Positions 9,672 to 18,660 are shown, numbered from the stretch's first letter. The stretch is DNA of 64,000 bases from Pseudarthrobacter polychromogenes (GCF_014644495.1 NZ_BMKU01000007.1:1-64000), one strand, 5' to 3'. Program-made: numbers and translations. The notes: generated by a model not told the origin, from the sequence alone.

Positions 9672-10862
9672 ATGCCGGTGGGGCCGGAAGGAAGCGGCGA
9701 AGCGCTCCCCTTTCCCGACGCCGACCTCATGTACGTTGCGGACCTCCTGGCAGGGCCTGAGCGGGAGCGGTACCTTCGCGTCCGTGAATTCCTGCAGGAC
9801 CGCGTGCGGGGGCAATCCATTCCGTACTGGAACCGTGAAGAGTTCCCTTTCCATCTCCTTGCCGAGATGGGCGGATATGGACTGGGTGCCCTCCAGGTGG
9901 ACGGCAGCTCCATCCTCCTCAAGGGCCTGATGTACGTGGAGCTGGCCAGGGCGGACGTGTCCCTCTCCGCCCTCACGGGCATCCACAATGAGCTCATTGT
10001 GGGCACCATCAAGGAGTTGGGATCCGCGGAACAGAAGCTCCGCTGGCTGCCAGGCCTTGAAGCCTTCACCAGCCTTGGGGCGTTTGCGCTGACGGAACCG
10101 GACCATGGGTCCGACATCTCCGGCGGGCTCGCGACCTCAGCCAGGCTGGACGGCGCCGAATGGATCCTGAACGGCGCCAAGCGCTGGATCGGGGCCGGCA
10201 CCATCGCCGACTTCGCCCTGGTCTGGGCACGCGACGTGGAGGACCACCAGGTCAAGGCCTTCCTGGTGGAGACGGACCGGCCCGGCTACACGGCTGCCAA
10301 AATCTGCAACAAGATCGGCCTGCGGATCATGCAGAATGCGGACATCACGCTGCAGGACGTTCGGATTCCGGCGGCCAACCTGCTGCCCGGGGCCACCTCC
10401 TTCGCCAAGGCCAACGACTTACTGCGGGATTCCCGGGCCTGGGTGGGCTGGCAGGCCGCCGGAATCCAGCTCGCCGCGTTCGATATAGCCCGCTCCTACT
10501 CACTGGCGCGCCGTCAGTTCGGCAAGGAGCTGGCACAGTTCCAGCTGGTCCAGCAGCAGCTTGCGGACATCCTGGGAAACGCCACGGCTTCCCTGGCGCT
10601 GATGGTACAGCTTGCACGGATCCAGGAGGAGGGGAAGCTGGAGATGGCGCAGGCAGCCCTGGCCAAAGCCACCACCACCAGGCTTGCCCGGGCCTCAGTG
10701 GCCATGGGGCGGTCCCTGCTGGGCGGCAACGGCATCAGTGCCGACTTCGAAATGGGCAAGCTGTTCGGCGATGCAGAAATCCTGTACACCTACGAAGGCA
10801 GCTACGAGATCAACTCCCTCATCGTGGGGCGGGCCGTGACCGGGAAGTCGGCGTTCGCCTAG
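9672..10862 (+). CDS. acyl-CoA dehydrogenase (glutaryl-CoA dehydrogenase-like)
   Basis: A 396-residue flavoprotein. It shows FAD/substrate motifs GAFALTEPDHGSDISG and LNGAKRWIGAGTIADF, the fingerprint KIGLRIMQNADITLQDVRIP, and the catalytic-Glu region YTYEGSYEINSLIVGRAVTG. The last two resemble glutaryl-CoA dehydrogenases more than short- or medium-chain enzymes, but decarboxylating activity is not proven. GGAGG precedes ATG 9672 closely; GTG 9678 is another possible start. The divergent MarR gene suggests substrate-responsive control. Isobutyryl-CoA dehydrogenase is a less likely alternative, considered because of the nearby valine operon. Confidence 0.88.
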   Translation: MPVGPEGSGEALPFPDADLMYVADLLAGPERERYLRVREFLQDRVRGQSIPYWNREEFPFHLLAEMGGYGLGALQVDGSSILLKGLMYVELARADVSLSALTGIHNELIVGTIKELGSAEQKLRWLPGLEAFTSLGAFALTEPDHGSDISGGLATSARLDGAEWILNGAKRWIGAGTIADFALVWARDVEDHQVKAFLVETDRPGYTAAKICNKIGLRIMQNADITLQDVRIPAANLLPGATSFAKANDLLRDSRAWVGWQAAGIQLAAFDIARSYSLARRQFGKELAQFQLVQQQLADILGNATASLALMVQLARIQEEGKLEMAQAALAKATTTRLARASVAMGRSLLGGNGISADFEMGKLFGDAEILYTYEGSYEINSLIVGRAVTGKSAFA

Positions 10863-11644
10863 AGACGCTTCTCTGCGTAAGCCAGCAGCGCGTCCCGCAC
10901 GAAGCCTGCTCCTTGCTCGCCGCCATAATTGGCCGCGAACCGGGCATCGGCAACATACATCTCCGCCAGGCCCACAACATAGCCCTTGACGTCTCCGCCG
11001 TCCTCCGCGGCCGGGGTGCCCGGGATGGACGTCAGCCACGCAACGTGCCGCCGCGCCAGGTCCTGCGCCTCGGGACCGGCAGGGGAAAGCCCTGAGCCTG
11101 CAGCAGCTATCCAGTCGTTGCCCAGCTTCGCAGCGCGGGACTTCCACTCCCGCTGTTCCACCGCACCCATTCCACGCCACCAGGCGTCGCTTTTCGCGTA
11201 GGAGTCCTTGCCCCAGCGCTCTTCCACCTCGTCCTTGTACTGCGTGTGGTCGAACCCGTCGAACATCTTTTCCGCCACCATGTCTCCTCCGTCTTTCAGT
11301 GTTTCAATGGTTTGCCGGACGGATGCCATCTGCTTCGTGAGCCGTTCCTGCTCCCGCGCCAGCCACTCCAGGTGCCGGCCCAGGGCCTTGGCAGGATCCG
11401 TCTGCCGGCGGGAAACCTCGGCAATGGCCGGCAGGCCCAGGCCAAGCTCCCGGAGCAGGAGGATCCGTTGCAGCTGCAGGAGGGCGGCGCCGTCGTAATA
11501 GCGGTAACCGTTGCTGCCCACGCGGCTGGGCTTCAGCAGCCCAATCTCGTCGTAATGCCGCAGCGTGCGGCTGGTGGTGCCGGCGAGCCGTGCCACGTCC
11601 TGGATGGACCAGTCAGGCCCCGCCTTGGCATCCGTTGCTTCCAT
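10859..11644 (-). CDS. MerR-family regulator with TipAS-like ligand domain
   Basis: A 261-residue TipA-like activator. The N-terminal MerR HTH is YSIQDVARLAGTTSR-like (WSIQDVARLAGTTSRTLRHY, then GLLKPSRVGSNGYRYYD). A dimerisation coiled coil at about 75-120 leads into a C-terminal TipAS/albicidin-resistance-type domain (MFDGFDHTQYKDEVEERWG, VAWLTSIPG, ADARFAANYGG). In TipAS proteins this globin-like domain captures thiopeptide or other amphipathic drugs. ATG 11644 lies 6 nt after a -10 box, so the mRNA is probably leaderless and autoregulated. The 3' end overlaps the acyl-CoA dehydrogenase stop by 4 bp. Confidence 0.92.
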   Translation of the reverse strand: MEATDAKAGPDWSIQDVARLAGTTSRTLRHYDEIGLLKPSRVGSNGYRYYDGAALLQLQRILLLRELGLGLPAIAEVSRRQTDPAKALGRHLEWLAREQERLTKQMASVRQTIETLKDGGDMVAEKMFDGFDHTQYKDEVEERWGKDSYAKSDAWWRGMGAVEQREWKSRAAKLGNDWIAAAGSGLSPAGPEAQDLARRHVAWLTSIPGTPAAEDGGDVKGYVVGLAEMYVADARFAANYGGEQGAGFVRDALLAYAEKRL

Positions 11645-11650
11645 GGTCTG

Positions 11651-11681
11651 AGCGTAGGGGTTGACGTTGCGTCAAGGTCAA
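11651..11681 (-). promoter_or_regulatory. TipA-type MerR promoter with 19-bp spacer
   Basis: Reading the minus strand, -35 TTGACC (11676-11681) and -10 TACGCT (11651-11656) are separated by exactly 19 bp. The spacer contains the perfect inverted repeat TTGACG-CAA-CGTCAA (11661-11675). Over-long 19-bp spacers with the operator inside are the hallmark of MerR-activated promoters. The -10 box ends 6 nt before the ATG of the MerR/TipAS gene, indicating autoregulation and a leaderless transcript. Confidence 0.8.
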
Positions 11682-12031
11682 GCAGGTTTTTCCGGGAATC
11701 CGTGCCCGCGTGGACGGCGGTGTCCGGACCGGTTCCGGGCCTGCGCCACGAGGCGCCTGAAGGCGAAAATGAAGACTGCCTCGATGGCCAGCATCAGGCC
11801 CACGAGCAGCCACTGCCCCCGGGCGGCGAAGACAATGCATCCGGTCAGCGCCAGGACAGTTCCCAGCGCCAGCGTGTAAATGGCGAACCCGACCGCGACG
11901 CGCGCGCTGCGGACACCGGTGCGGAACCCGAAGCCCAGGGGTTCACCGCCGGGGTGCCCGGGAACGCGGTCGGGCGCGGCCGGGCCCAGTTGGTCGAACT
12001 CTTCCCAAGGGTCCTGGTCCTGTCCCGTCAC
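11678..12031 (-). CDS. small membrane protein of unknown function
   Basis: A 117-residue protein starting at GTG 12031 (VTGQDQDPWEEFDQLG). A hydrophilic N-terminus precedes two probable membrane helices (VAVGFAIYTLALGTVLALTG and WLLVGLMLAIEAVFIFAFRR), and the tail is basic. The start is uncertain because GGAGG directly abuts it; an upstream start is possible. The promoter of the downstream MerR gene begins at its 3' end. No family was recognised. Confidence 0.6.
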   Translation of the reverse strand: MTGQDQDPWEEFDQLGPAAPDRVPGHPGGEPLGFGFRTGVRSARVAVGFAIYTLALGTVLALTGCIVFAARGQWLLVGLMLAIEAVFIFAFRRLVAQARNRSGHRRPRGHGFPEKPA

Positions 12032-12177
12032 CCTCCGATTGTCCCAAATTTCGGAACCCGAAGGGTTAATGGCCAGGGGCGGCGGGCAACAAAACAGCGG
12101 CCCCTCCAGCAAAATGCTGGAGAAGCCGCTGCAGGATACGGGGTTCCGCCGGCGCGGGGCCGGCGGTCACCTAAGCC

Positions 12178-12381
12178 TTAGAGCGGGCGGATGTTTTCCG
12201 CCTGCGGGCCTTTGGGGCCCTGGGTCACATCGAATTCAACCTTCTGGTTCTCATCGAGGGAGCGGTATCCGCTGCTGGCGATTGCGGAGTAGTGGGCGAA
12301 AACGTCAGCGGACCCGTCATCGGGGGCAATGAAGCCAAAACCCTTTTCGGCGTTGAACCATTTAACTGTGCCTGTTGCCAT
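12178..12381 (-). CDS. cold-shock protein (CspA family)
   Basis: A 67-residue single cold-shock domain with both RNP motifs, [11 protein letters not shown] and DVFAHYSAI, starting [14 protein letters not shown]. These proteins bind single-stranded RNA/DNA and melt mRNA structures. A GAAGGA site lies about 9 nt before ATG 12381. The non-coding stretch 12382-12582 probably holds its promoter and a 5' leader; csp leaders often regulate expression by structure, but no specific fold was worked out. Confidence 0.96.
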   Translation of the reverse strand: MATGTVKWFNAEKGFGFIAPDDGSADVFAHYSAIASSGYRSLDENQKVEFDVTQGPKGPQAENIRPL

Positions 12382-12582
12382 GGCTGCATTCCTTCGTGTG
12401 ACTCTGATTCTCTCCCCGTGCCATCGGCCCGGAGTGCGAGGAGAACGTCCCCCGCAGTCCCCAACGTACGGGGCGCAGGCCGTGCGTGCAAGGGTTAGGC
12501 AACATTTGGCGAGGTCAGCGCATCCCTTCGCGGCGTATTGCGGTTGCTTTTGCCGCCGACGTGGTGTCCACGAACCCCCTAG

Positions 12583-12645
12583 GAGTTTTTGTCCAGATAT
12601 GCAGGGTTGCGGGCCGCCGAAGTCTGCATATCTGGACAAAAACTC
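12583..12645. repeat. palindromic element D (perfect 22-bp inverted repeat)
   Basis: Arms 12583-12604 and 12624-12645 are perfect reverse complements around a 19-nt loop. The outer part (GAGTTTTTGTCC... / ...GGACAAAAACTC) gives an A-tract/T-tract on either strand. It begins 6 bp past the thiolase stop and precedes the csp promoter region. It may act as a transcription terminator for the thiolase operon, or be a copy of a dispersed intergenic palindrome. Confidence 0.8.
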
Positions 12646-12651
12646 TTCGGG

Positions 12652-13842
12652 TTAGAGGGCCTCCAGGATGCTCACGTAGTTGGCGATGCCCACCCCGCCC
12701 ATGTTCTGGACGGCTGCGCGGCGGGGGTTGGCAAGCTGCATGCCGCCAGCGGTTCCGGTGAGCTGCATCGCGGAGATGACGTGCTGTGACACCCCTGTGG
12801 CGCCCACGGGGTGGCCCTTGGCCTTCAGCCCGCCGGAGACGTTCACGGGCAGCTTGCCGTCCTTGAAGACCCACCCTTCTTCGATGGCCCGGGCGCCCCT
12901 GCCCGGCTCGGTCAGGCCCATGGCCTCGTACATGAGCAGTTCCGCGATGGTGAAGCAGTCATGGACTTCGGCGAAGTCCAGGTCATCGAGTCCGACGCCG
13001 GCCATCGCCAAGGCGCGCTGCCAGGACACGCGGGTGGCTTCGAACGCCGTGGGGTCCCTGCGGGCGGCGGGGAAGAAGTCGTTTGCCTGGCCGAAGCCGG
13101 CGAGGCGGACCGGCGCAGTGGCGCCTCCGGTAGGGGCCACGGACAGCACGACGGCGGCGGCGCCGTCTGAGACGGGGGAACAGTCCGTGCGGCGCAGCGG
13201 ATCAGCCACCATGGGGTTCTTGTCCGACACGGTGCGGCAGAACTCCTCGCCGAGGTCCTTGCGGAGCTGGGCGTAGGGGTTGTCCACGCCGTTGCGGTGG
13301 TTCTTCGCGGCGATGGAGCCCAGGACGTCACCCAGGTTCCCGTCGCCGTACCGCTTCCCGTAGTGCTTGGCCACCTCGGCGAAGAGCCCGGTGAAACCGG
13401 TGGTGGATGCTTTGCCGGCCATGTCGTAGTCCGCACCCAGCAGCCCGGCCCCCACAACCTCGGCCCCGGCGTGCGTCATCTTCTCCGCCCCGATCACGAG
13501 TACTGTCTTCGCCGTGCCCGCGAGCAGGGATTTCGTGCCCTGCTGGAACGCGGCGGAGCCTGAGGCGCAGGCGTTCTCCACCCGTGTGGCTGGAACGTTG
13601 GCCAGGTCCGGCGAGACCTGCAGTGCGAGAGAGGACGGGAACGCCAGCGGCATCATGCCTGAGTTGAACTGGCCCAGGTAGATCTCGTCGATCTGGCCCG
13701 GCTCGATCCCGGCATTCGCAATCGCCTCGGTGGCAACCTGGACGATCAGTGACTCCAGGGTATCGTCCGCCAGCTTACCGAACCGGCTGTGCCCCCAACC
13801 GGTCAGCAGGACATCCTTGCCGAACTGTTCCCGCAGGCTCAT
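12652..13842 (-). CDS. thiolase family protein (acetyl-CoA acyltransferase)
   Basis: A 396-residue thiolase of the SCP2/acetoacetyl-CoA type. The nucleophilic Cys is in [11 protein letters not shown], the active His region is [15 protein letters not shown], and the C-terminal motif [17 protein letters not shown] is present. It sits last in a CoA-transferase A-B-thiolase operon, so it probably cleaves acetoacetyl-CoA or a related 3-ketoacyl-CoA. The start ATG 13842 overlaps the CoA-transferase B stop (ATGA). The non-classical Cys context leaves the chain-length specificity open. Confidence 0.88.
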   Translation of the reverse strand: MSLREQFGKDVLLTGWGHSRFGKLADDTLESLIVQVATEAIANAGIEPGQIDEIYLGQFNSGMMPLAFPSSLALQVSPDLANVPATRVENACASGSAAFQQGTKSLLAGTAKTVLVIGAEKMTHAGAEVVGAGLLGADYDMAGKASTTGFTGLFAEVAKHYGKRYGDGNLGDVLGSIAAKNHRNGVDNPYAQLRKDLGEEFCRTVSDKNPMVADPLRRTDCSPVSDGAAAVVLSVAPTGGATAPVRLAGFGQANDFFPAARRDPTAFEATRVSWQRALAMAGVGLDDLDFAEVHDCFTIAELLMYEAMGLTEPGRGARAIEEGWVFKDGKLPVNVSGGLKAKGHPVGATGVSQHVISAMQLTGTAGGMQLANPRRAAVQNMGGVGIANYVSILEAL

Positions 13843-14510
13843 GCCGCCACTTCCTCGTTGTCCAGTTCCACGACAAACTCTGTTCCGGTCTTCTCCCGGA
13901 TCTCCTCAACCGTGACCCCAGGCGCCAGGCGGGTGAGCGTCAGCTGCCGCCTGCCGTCGTCGTCCTTGACCAGGTCAAACACCGCGAGGTCGCTGATGAT
14001 CCGGTCCACGCAGCCCAGCCCGGTGAGCGGCAGGGTGCACTCCGTCACGATCTTGGCAGTGCCGTCCTTGGCATTGTGCTCGGTGAGGACCACCACGCGC
14101 GGGGTTCCGGCCACGAGGTCCATGGCCCCGCCCATGCCTTTGACCATCTTGCCGGGGATGGTCCAGTTGGCGAGGTCGCCGCTGCCGGAGACCTGCATGG
14201 CGCCGAGGATGGCAACTTTGACGTGTCCGCCCCGGATCATGCCGAACGAGGTGGCGGAGTCGAAGATGCTGCCGCCCGGGAGCACGGTGACCGTCTGCTT
14301 GCCGGCGTTGATCAGGTCCGCGTCCTCCTCACCCTCGTAGGGGAAGGGGCCCATGCCCAGCAGGCCGTTCTCGCTTTGCAGGACCACGCGGACGCCGTCC
14401 GGCAGGTTGTTGGCCACCAGCGTTGGGATGCCGATGCCCAGGTTCACGTAGTCGCCGTCGTTCAATTCTTCGGCCGCAATCGCAGCCATTTCATCCCTGG
14501 TCCAGGCCAT
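13839..14510 (-). CDS. scoB: 3-oxoacid CoA-transferase subunit B
   Basis: A 223-residue beta subunit of a family I CoA-transferase, moving CoA from succinyl-CoA to acetoacetate or another 3-oxoacid. It has [14 protein letters not shown] and the catalytic Glu in [12 protein letters not shown], both expected for SCOT-type B subunits, then [16 protein letters not shown] good AAAAGGAG site precedes ATG 14510. It overlaps the thiolase by 4 bp and follows subunit A after 33 bp. The substrate (acetoacetate versus 3-oxoadipate) is inferred from the thiolase neighbour only. Confidence 0.9.
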   Translation of the reverse strand: MAWTRDEMAAIAAEELNDGDYVNLGIGIPTLVANNLPDGVRVVLQSENGLLGMGPFPYEGEEDADLINAGKQTVTVLPGGSIFDSATSFGMIRGGHVKVAILGAMQVSGSGDLANWTIPGKMVKGMGGAMDLVAGTPRVVVLTEHNAKDGTAKIVTECTLPLTGLGCVDRIISDLAVFDLVKDDDGRRQLTLTRLAPGVTVEEIREKTGTEFVVELDNEEVAA

Positions 14511-14543
14511 GGGGTTCTCCTTTTCGGTAGGTAGGGAAGGGGA

Positions 14544-15275
14544 TCAGGCCGGCACGGCTTCGGACGCTGCACGGCGAGAAGCCGGACGCACCGTGCGCTG
14601 CTCGATGTCCTTGACCCGGTCCCGGGCCTGCACGAGTCGCTGCACGTACACGCCGGGGGTGACGATGTGATTGGGATCCAGGTGGCCCGGTTCCACAATC
14701 ACTTCGGCTTCGGCGATGGTCAGGAGGCCGGCGGTGGCAACGATGGGATTAAAGTTCCGGGCCGTGTAGCGGTAGATAAGGTTTCCGTCCGTGTCTGCAG
14801 TGTGCGCATGGACAAGCGCGACGTCGGCGCGGATGGCGCGCTCGCGGACGTACGTTTCGCCGTCGAACACCTCGTGCGGCTTGCCTTCGGCAACGAGGGT
14901 GCCCACTCCGGTCCTGGTGTAGAAGGCGGGGATGCCTGCTCCGCCGGCGCGGAGCCGTTCTGCCAGGGTGCCCTGCGGGGTGAACTCCACCTCCAGCTGG
15001 CCGGCCAGGTACTGCTCGGCAAACAGCTTGTTCTCGCCGACATAGCTGGCGATGACCTTACGGACCTGCCCCGCATCGATCAGGATGCCCAGGCCTTTGC
15101 CGTCCACCCCCATGTTGTTCGAGACCACCGTCAAGTCCTTCACTCCGGAGTCCCGGACGGCCTCTATCAGATCCGCGGGGATCCCGCTGAGGCCGAACCC
15201 GCCCACAGCGAGTGTCATGCCGTCCCGCAGGACGTCCTCCAGGGCAGCGGCGGCAGTGGACTGAAGCTTTGTCAT
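14544..15275 (-). CDS. scoA: 3-oxoacid CoA-transferase subunit A
   Basis: A 243-residue alpha subunit, partner of the gene that follows it. The N-terminal GMTLAVGGFGLSGIPADLIE motif and VSNNMGVDGKGLG are characteristic of the A subunit. The start is ATG 15275, with GAGGAG 5 nt upstream. It is the first gene of the ketone-body operon and reads away from an IclR gene. Two similar palindromes in the shared 176-bp gap make IclR control likely. Confidence 0.9.
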   Translation of the reverse strand: MTKLQSTAAAALEDVLRDGMTLAVGGFGLSGIPADLIEAVRDSGVKDLTVVSNNMGVDGKGLGILIDAGQVRKVIASYVGENKLFAEQYLAGQLEVEFTPQGTLAERLRAGGAGIPAFYTRTGVGTLVAEGKPHEVFDGETYVRERAIRADVALVHAHTADTDGNLIYRYTARNFNPIVATAGLLTIAEAEVIVEPGHLDPNHIVTPGVYVQRLVQARDRVKDIEQRTVRPASRRAASEAVPA

Positions 15276-15301
15276 GACTCTCCTCATCGAGCATCCGGCA
15301 C

Positions 15302-15320
15302 TTATCCACTTTGTGGACAA
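15302..15320. promoter_or_regulatory. IclR-type operator, CoA-transferase side
   Basis: TTATCCACTTTGTGGACAA is a near-perfect palindrome with core TCCAC-n3-GTGGA. It lies 27 bp upstream of the scoA start. A matching core sits at 15425-15437, close to the IclR start, and a half site GTGGAC is at about 15333. The pair is most simply read as operators of the divergent IclR protein. Confidence 0.65.
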
Positions 15321-15422
15321 GGTTCCTGAAAGTGGACACTACGAGGGTTCCCTAAGGCTGTCAAGGAGCGGATTTGTCGTCGAAAAGCGCGAAATTCACA
15401 GTATGGACGGTACGATGTTGAC

Positions 15423-15440
15423 TATCCATAATGTGGACGT
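15423..15440. promoter_or_regulatory. IclR-type operator, regulator side
   Basis: TATCCATAATGTGGACGT repeats the TCCA(C/T)-n3-GTGGA core of the site at 15302-15320 with identical half-site spacing. It sits 12 bp upstream of the IclR ATG and overlaps the expected core promoter, with a TTGACT-like -35 at 15419-15424. This suggests autoregulation. Confidence 0.6.
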
Positions 15441-15451
15441 AAAGGGAGAAT

Positions 15452-16249
15452 ATGAACACGTCGCCGGTACAGGGAGCCCAAGTGGTGAGCCGGATTGCAG
15501 GGTTGTTACGGCTCGTGGGCAGGAGCGCGGAGGGCATGGCGCTCACCGGTCTGGTCAAGGAATCCGGCCTCACCCGGCCCACCGTCCACCGCCTCCTCTC
15601 CTCACTCGCGTCGGAGGGGCTGCTGGACCACGACGCCGTTTCCGGCAACTGGGTGCTGGGTCCGGAGATCCTCCTGATGGGGTCGGTGGCAGCAGCGCGG
15701 TTTCCCCTCGAGGACATCGCCCGGCCCAGCCTCCGCCGGCTGGCCGAAGCCACCGGCGAGAGCGCCTTCTTTTCCATCCGCCGTGGCTCCGAAACAGTGT
15801 GCCTGCTGCGGGAGGAGGGCAGCTTCCCGGTACGGTCCTTTGTCCTGCACGAGGGCGTGCGCTTCCCGCTGGGCGTTGCCTCGGCCGGCACCGCGATCAT
15901 GGCCTTCATGCCGGAAGCCGAGCAGGAAGAGCTGCTCGCTCACTGGGCCGAGCACGCGGGTGCTTTCGCTGCGTCACACACCGGGGACCGGGTCCGGGCC
16001 AACCTCGCCCAGACCCGGCTGGCGGGATACTCGGTGAATCCGGGCCTTGTCCTGGAAGGGAGCTGGGGAATGGGCGCCGCGGTGTTCGATGCCTCCGGCA
16101 GGCCCGCCTGGGCGCTCTCCCTTACCGGCATCGAGCCGCGCTTCAAGCCCGAGCGGCAGGAGGAACTGGGCAGCCTCCTGATGGCCGAGGCGCACCGCAT
16201 CACCCAGCAGCTGGGCGGAGCGGGGGACAAGGGGCGCTCGCCCCGCTGA
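15452..16249 (+). CDS. IclR-family transcriptional regulator
   Basis: A 265-residue regulator. The winged HTH covers about residues 10-75 (GLVKESGLTRPTVHRLLSSL, ASEGLLDHD). A C-terminal GAF-like IclR effector domain follows (IARPSLRRLAEATGESAFFS, SRRG-type core, GVASAGTAIMAF, and the late GMGAAVFDASGRPAWALSL). AAAGGGAG precedes ATG 15452. The divergent CoA-transferase/thiolase operon and the duplicated operators identify its probable target. The effector, probably a keto-acid or related metabolite, is unknown. Confidence 0.92.
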   Translation: MNTSPVQGAQVVSRIAGLLRLVGRSAEGMALTGLVKESGLTRPTVHRLLSSLASEGLLDHDAVSGNWVLGPEILLMGSVAAARFPLEDIARPSLRRLAEATGESAFFSIRRGSETVCLLREEGSFPVRSFVLHEGVRFPLGVASAGTAIMAFMPEAEQEELLAHWAEHAGAFAASHTGDRVRANLAQTRLAGYSVNPGLVLEGSWGMGAAVFDASGRPAWALSLTGIEPRFKPERQEELGSLLMAEAHRITQQLGGAGDKGRSPR

Positions 16250-16253
16250 AACC

Positions 16254-17108
16254 CTACAGTCCGGCGCGGGGCTCCTCGGGGCCCTGGTGCTTCCACCAGG
16301 TATCAAAGATGGTGACCGGGACGGTGCGCTTGTGCCGCGTGCGCAGGTATTTCTCCTCGATGGACGCAGCCGCGGATTCAGGCACCTCACGGCCTTCGAG
16401 GTAGTCGTCGATCTGGTCGTAGCTCAGGCCGAGCTCGTCCTCGTCGGTGCGGCCCGGCCTGTCGTCCAGCAGGTCCGCCGTGGGCACTTTTTCCCAGACG
16501 CGGGCGGGGGCGCCGAGCTCGGCCAGCAGGGCCCGGTTCTGCCGCTTGTTCAGGCCGAACAGCGGAAGGATGTCCGCGCCGCCGTCGCCGTACTTGGTGA
16601 AGAAGCCTGTCACGGACTCTGCGCCGTGGTCCGTGCCGATGACCAGGTAGTTGTGTTCTCCCGCGAGCGCATACTGGGCGATCATTCGGGTGCGTGCCTT
16701 GGTGTTGCCCTTGTGGAAGTCGGAAATTTCCGAGCCCACGGTCTTCTCGAATTCATCCTCGAACCCGTCCACGGCAGCCGAGATGTTGAACGTCCACTGG
16801 GTCTTGGGCTGGATGAAGTCCAGGGCAGCCTGGGCATCCTCCTCGTCGTGCTGGACGCCATAGGGCAGCCGTACCGCCACGAAGTTTGCGTCCACCCCTT
16901 CGGCTTCGAGTTCTTCCACCGCCAGCTGGGCCAGCTTCCCGGCCAGGGATGAGTCAAGCCCGCCGGAAATGCCCAGGACGAAGCCCTTGGTCTGGGTGGC
17001 CTTGAGGTAGTCCTTCAGGAATGTGACGCGATTGCGCACCTCCCCGGCGGGGTCGATCCGGGGCTGGACGCCCATTTCCTCAATGATCTTTGCCTGGAGT
17101 TCGCGCAT
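16254..17108 (-). CDS. nadE: NAD+ synthetase (ammonia-dependent)
   Basis: A 284-residue single-domain NadE that amidates nicotinic acid adenine dinucleotide using ATP and NH3. The ATP-pyrophosphatase P-loop is [19 protein letters not shown]. Other motifs are [23 protein letters not shown] and [16 protein letters not shown]. The length matches the E. coli-type enzyme, and the N-terminal glutaminase domain of many actinobacterial NadE proteins is absent. It converges on the IclR gene with a 4-bp gap and diverges from pyrE. Confidence 0.95.
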   Translation of the reverse strand: MRELQAKIIEEMGVQPRIDPAGEVRNRVTFLKDYLKATQTKGFVLGISGGLDSSLAGKLAQLAVEELEAEGVDANFVAVRLPYGVQHDEEDAQAALDFIQPKTQWTFNISAAVDGFEDEFEKTVGSEISDFHKGNTKARTRMIAQYALAGEHNYLVIGTDHGAESVTGFFTKYGDGGADILPLFGLNKRQNRALLAELGAPARVWEKVPTADLLDDRPGRTDEDELGLSYDQIDDYLEGREVPESAAASIEEKYLRTRHKRTVPVTIFDTWWKHQGPEEPRAGL

Positions 17109-17182
17109 ATGGTCCAGACTAGCCAGCCGCGGCGACAGGCCTCAAGCATCCACACCGGCCTGCCCGCACTAAACTGGAGACC

Positions 17183-17767
17183 ATGACTTCCCCCAGTGAC
17201 ACTGCAGTGGATACTGCAGCCGCCCGTGCCCGACTGCTGGAACTGATCAAGGAACTCGCCGTGGTCCGCGGCAAGGTAACCCTGTCCAGCGGAGCCGAGG
17301 CTGACTACTACATCGACCTCCGCCGGATCACGCTGCACCACGAGGCCTCCAAGCTGGTGGGCCAGGTGATGCTTGCCCTGGCGGACGACGCCGGCATCGA
17401 CTTTGAGTGCGCAGGCGGGCTCACCATGGGCGCGGACCCGGTAGGTACGGCAGTGATGCACGCCGCCGTGGACGCCGGGCGGACTGTCGACGCGTTTGTG
17501 GTCCGCAAGGCGCAGAAGTCCTACGGCATGGGCCGCCAGGTGGAGGGCCCCTCCGTGGAAGGCCGCAACGTCCTGGTGCTGGAGGATACGTCCACCACAG
17601 GCGGCTCCGCGCTGACGGCTGTGGAAGGCGTCCGGAAGGCCGGAGGCAACGTGGTGGCAGTGGCCGTCATCGTAGACCGCGACACCGGAGCCAAGGAAAA
17701 GATCGAGGCCGAAGCCGGTGTGCCCTACCTGTTCGCGTTCGGCAAGGACGAGCTCGGCCTGTCCTGA
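17183..17767 (+). CDS. pyrE: orotate phosphoribosyltransferase
   Basis: A 194-residue type I phosphoribosyltransferase making OMP from orotate and PRPP in pyrimidine synthesis. The PRPP loop is VLVLEDTSTTGGSALTAVEG, and SSGAEADYYIDLRRI is the conserved N-terminal hood region. TAAACT (17170-17175) ends 7 nt before ATG 17183, so the transcript is probably leaderless or nearly so. It stands apart from other pyr genes here. Confidence 0.94.
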   Translation: MTSPSDTAVDTAAARARLLELIKELAVVRGKVTLSSGAEADYYIDLRRITLHHEASKLVGQVMLALADDAGIDFECAGGLTMGADPVGTAVMHAAVDAGRTVDAFVVRKAQKSYGMGRQVEGPSVEGRNVLVLEDTSTTGGSALTAVEGVRKAGGNVVAVAVIVDRDTGAKEKIEAEAGVPYLFAFGKDELGLS

Positions 17768-17892
17768 GCATTCGTCACAACGGTGTTTAGGTCCATCGGG
17801 CCGGCTGCGGCGGCCGCCGGCCCGTTGGACCGCAACGCGGGGCTGTTCTATCATTTGCGATAACCCCTCTTCCCGTACGGAGAACGTGCACC

Positions 17893-18660
17893 ATGCTCCC
17901 CCCTGAACAGCCCTTGAGTACCACCGACCAGGTCCAGAACCTCATTTTGGAAAGTGCCGACTTCGAGGACTTCCTCAACGAACTGGCGCGTTTTTCCGCC
18001 CACCAGATGGCCGGCGGCGGCGACGACGCCCTGTGCGGCATCACGCTCCTCCGTGACCGGAAGGCCGCCACCATCGGCTGGAGCAGCGATTCGGCCAGGG
18101 AAGTGGATGAGATCCAGTACTCCCTCGCGCAGGGCCCCTGCCTCACCGCCGCCAAGGAGGAACGCGAAGTCAACGTTCCGGACCTGTTTGAGGAGAACCG
18201 CTGGGGTCCCGACTACGCTGCGGCGGTTGCCTCCCATGGGCTGCGTTCGGTACTGTCCCTGCCCTTCATCCTCCACGGGGAGGCGAAGGCTGCGCTTAAC
18301 CTGTACTCGGACGCCCCGCACAAATTCGATGAGCGTGCCGTTGCGAGGGCACGCGAATTCACCCGCGAAATCTCCCAGGCGCTGCGCCTGGCCGTGCGGT
18401 TCTCCCTCCACACTGACAGCGCCGCCAACCTCCGCGCCACCCTGGAGTCCCGGACCATCATCGACCTCGCCATAGGAATCGTGATGGCCCAGAACAGGTG
18501 CAGCCAGGAGGCCGCAGTTGCCATCCTCACCGAGGCCTCCAGCAACACCAACACCAAGCTCAGGGATATCGCCAAGTCCCTGGTGGACTCGGTGGGAGGC
18601 GTTGGCACCCGCACGCATTTCCAGGAGCCGGGAAAGCGGCAGGCTGACCAAAGCGCGTAG
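17893..18660 (+). CDS. GAF and ANTAR domain protein
   Basis: A 255-residue regulator. A GAF-like sensor covers about residues 15-165 (GITLLRDRKAATIGWSSDS, QGPCLTAAKEEREVNVPDL, LRSVLSLPFILHGEAKAALN). A C-terminal ANTAR RNA-binding three-helix domain covers about 175-235 (LESRTIIDLAIGIVMAQNRC, EAAVAILTEAS, LRDIAKSLVDSV). ANTAR proteins bind paired hairpins in nascent RNA and prevent termination. No paired-hairpin target was identified nearby. GGAG lies about 10 nt before the start. A STAS-like gene follows after 111 bp. Confidence 0.9.
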   Translation: MLPPEQPLSTTDQVQNLILESADFEDFLNELARFSAHQMAGGGDDALCGITLLRDRKAATIGWSSDSAREVDEIQYSLAQGPCLTAAKEEREVNVPDLFEENRWGPDYAAAVASHGLRSVLSLPFILHGEAKAALNLYSDAPHKFDERAVARAREFTREISQALRLAVRFSLHTDSAANLRATLESRTIIDLAIGIVMAQNRCSQEAAVAILTEASSNTNTKLRDIAKSLVDSVGGVGTRTHFQEPGKRQADQSA

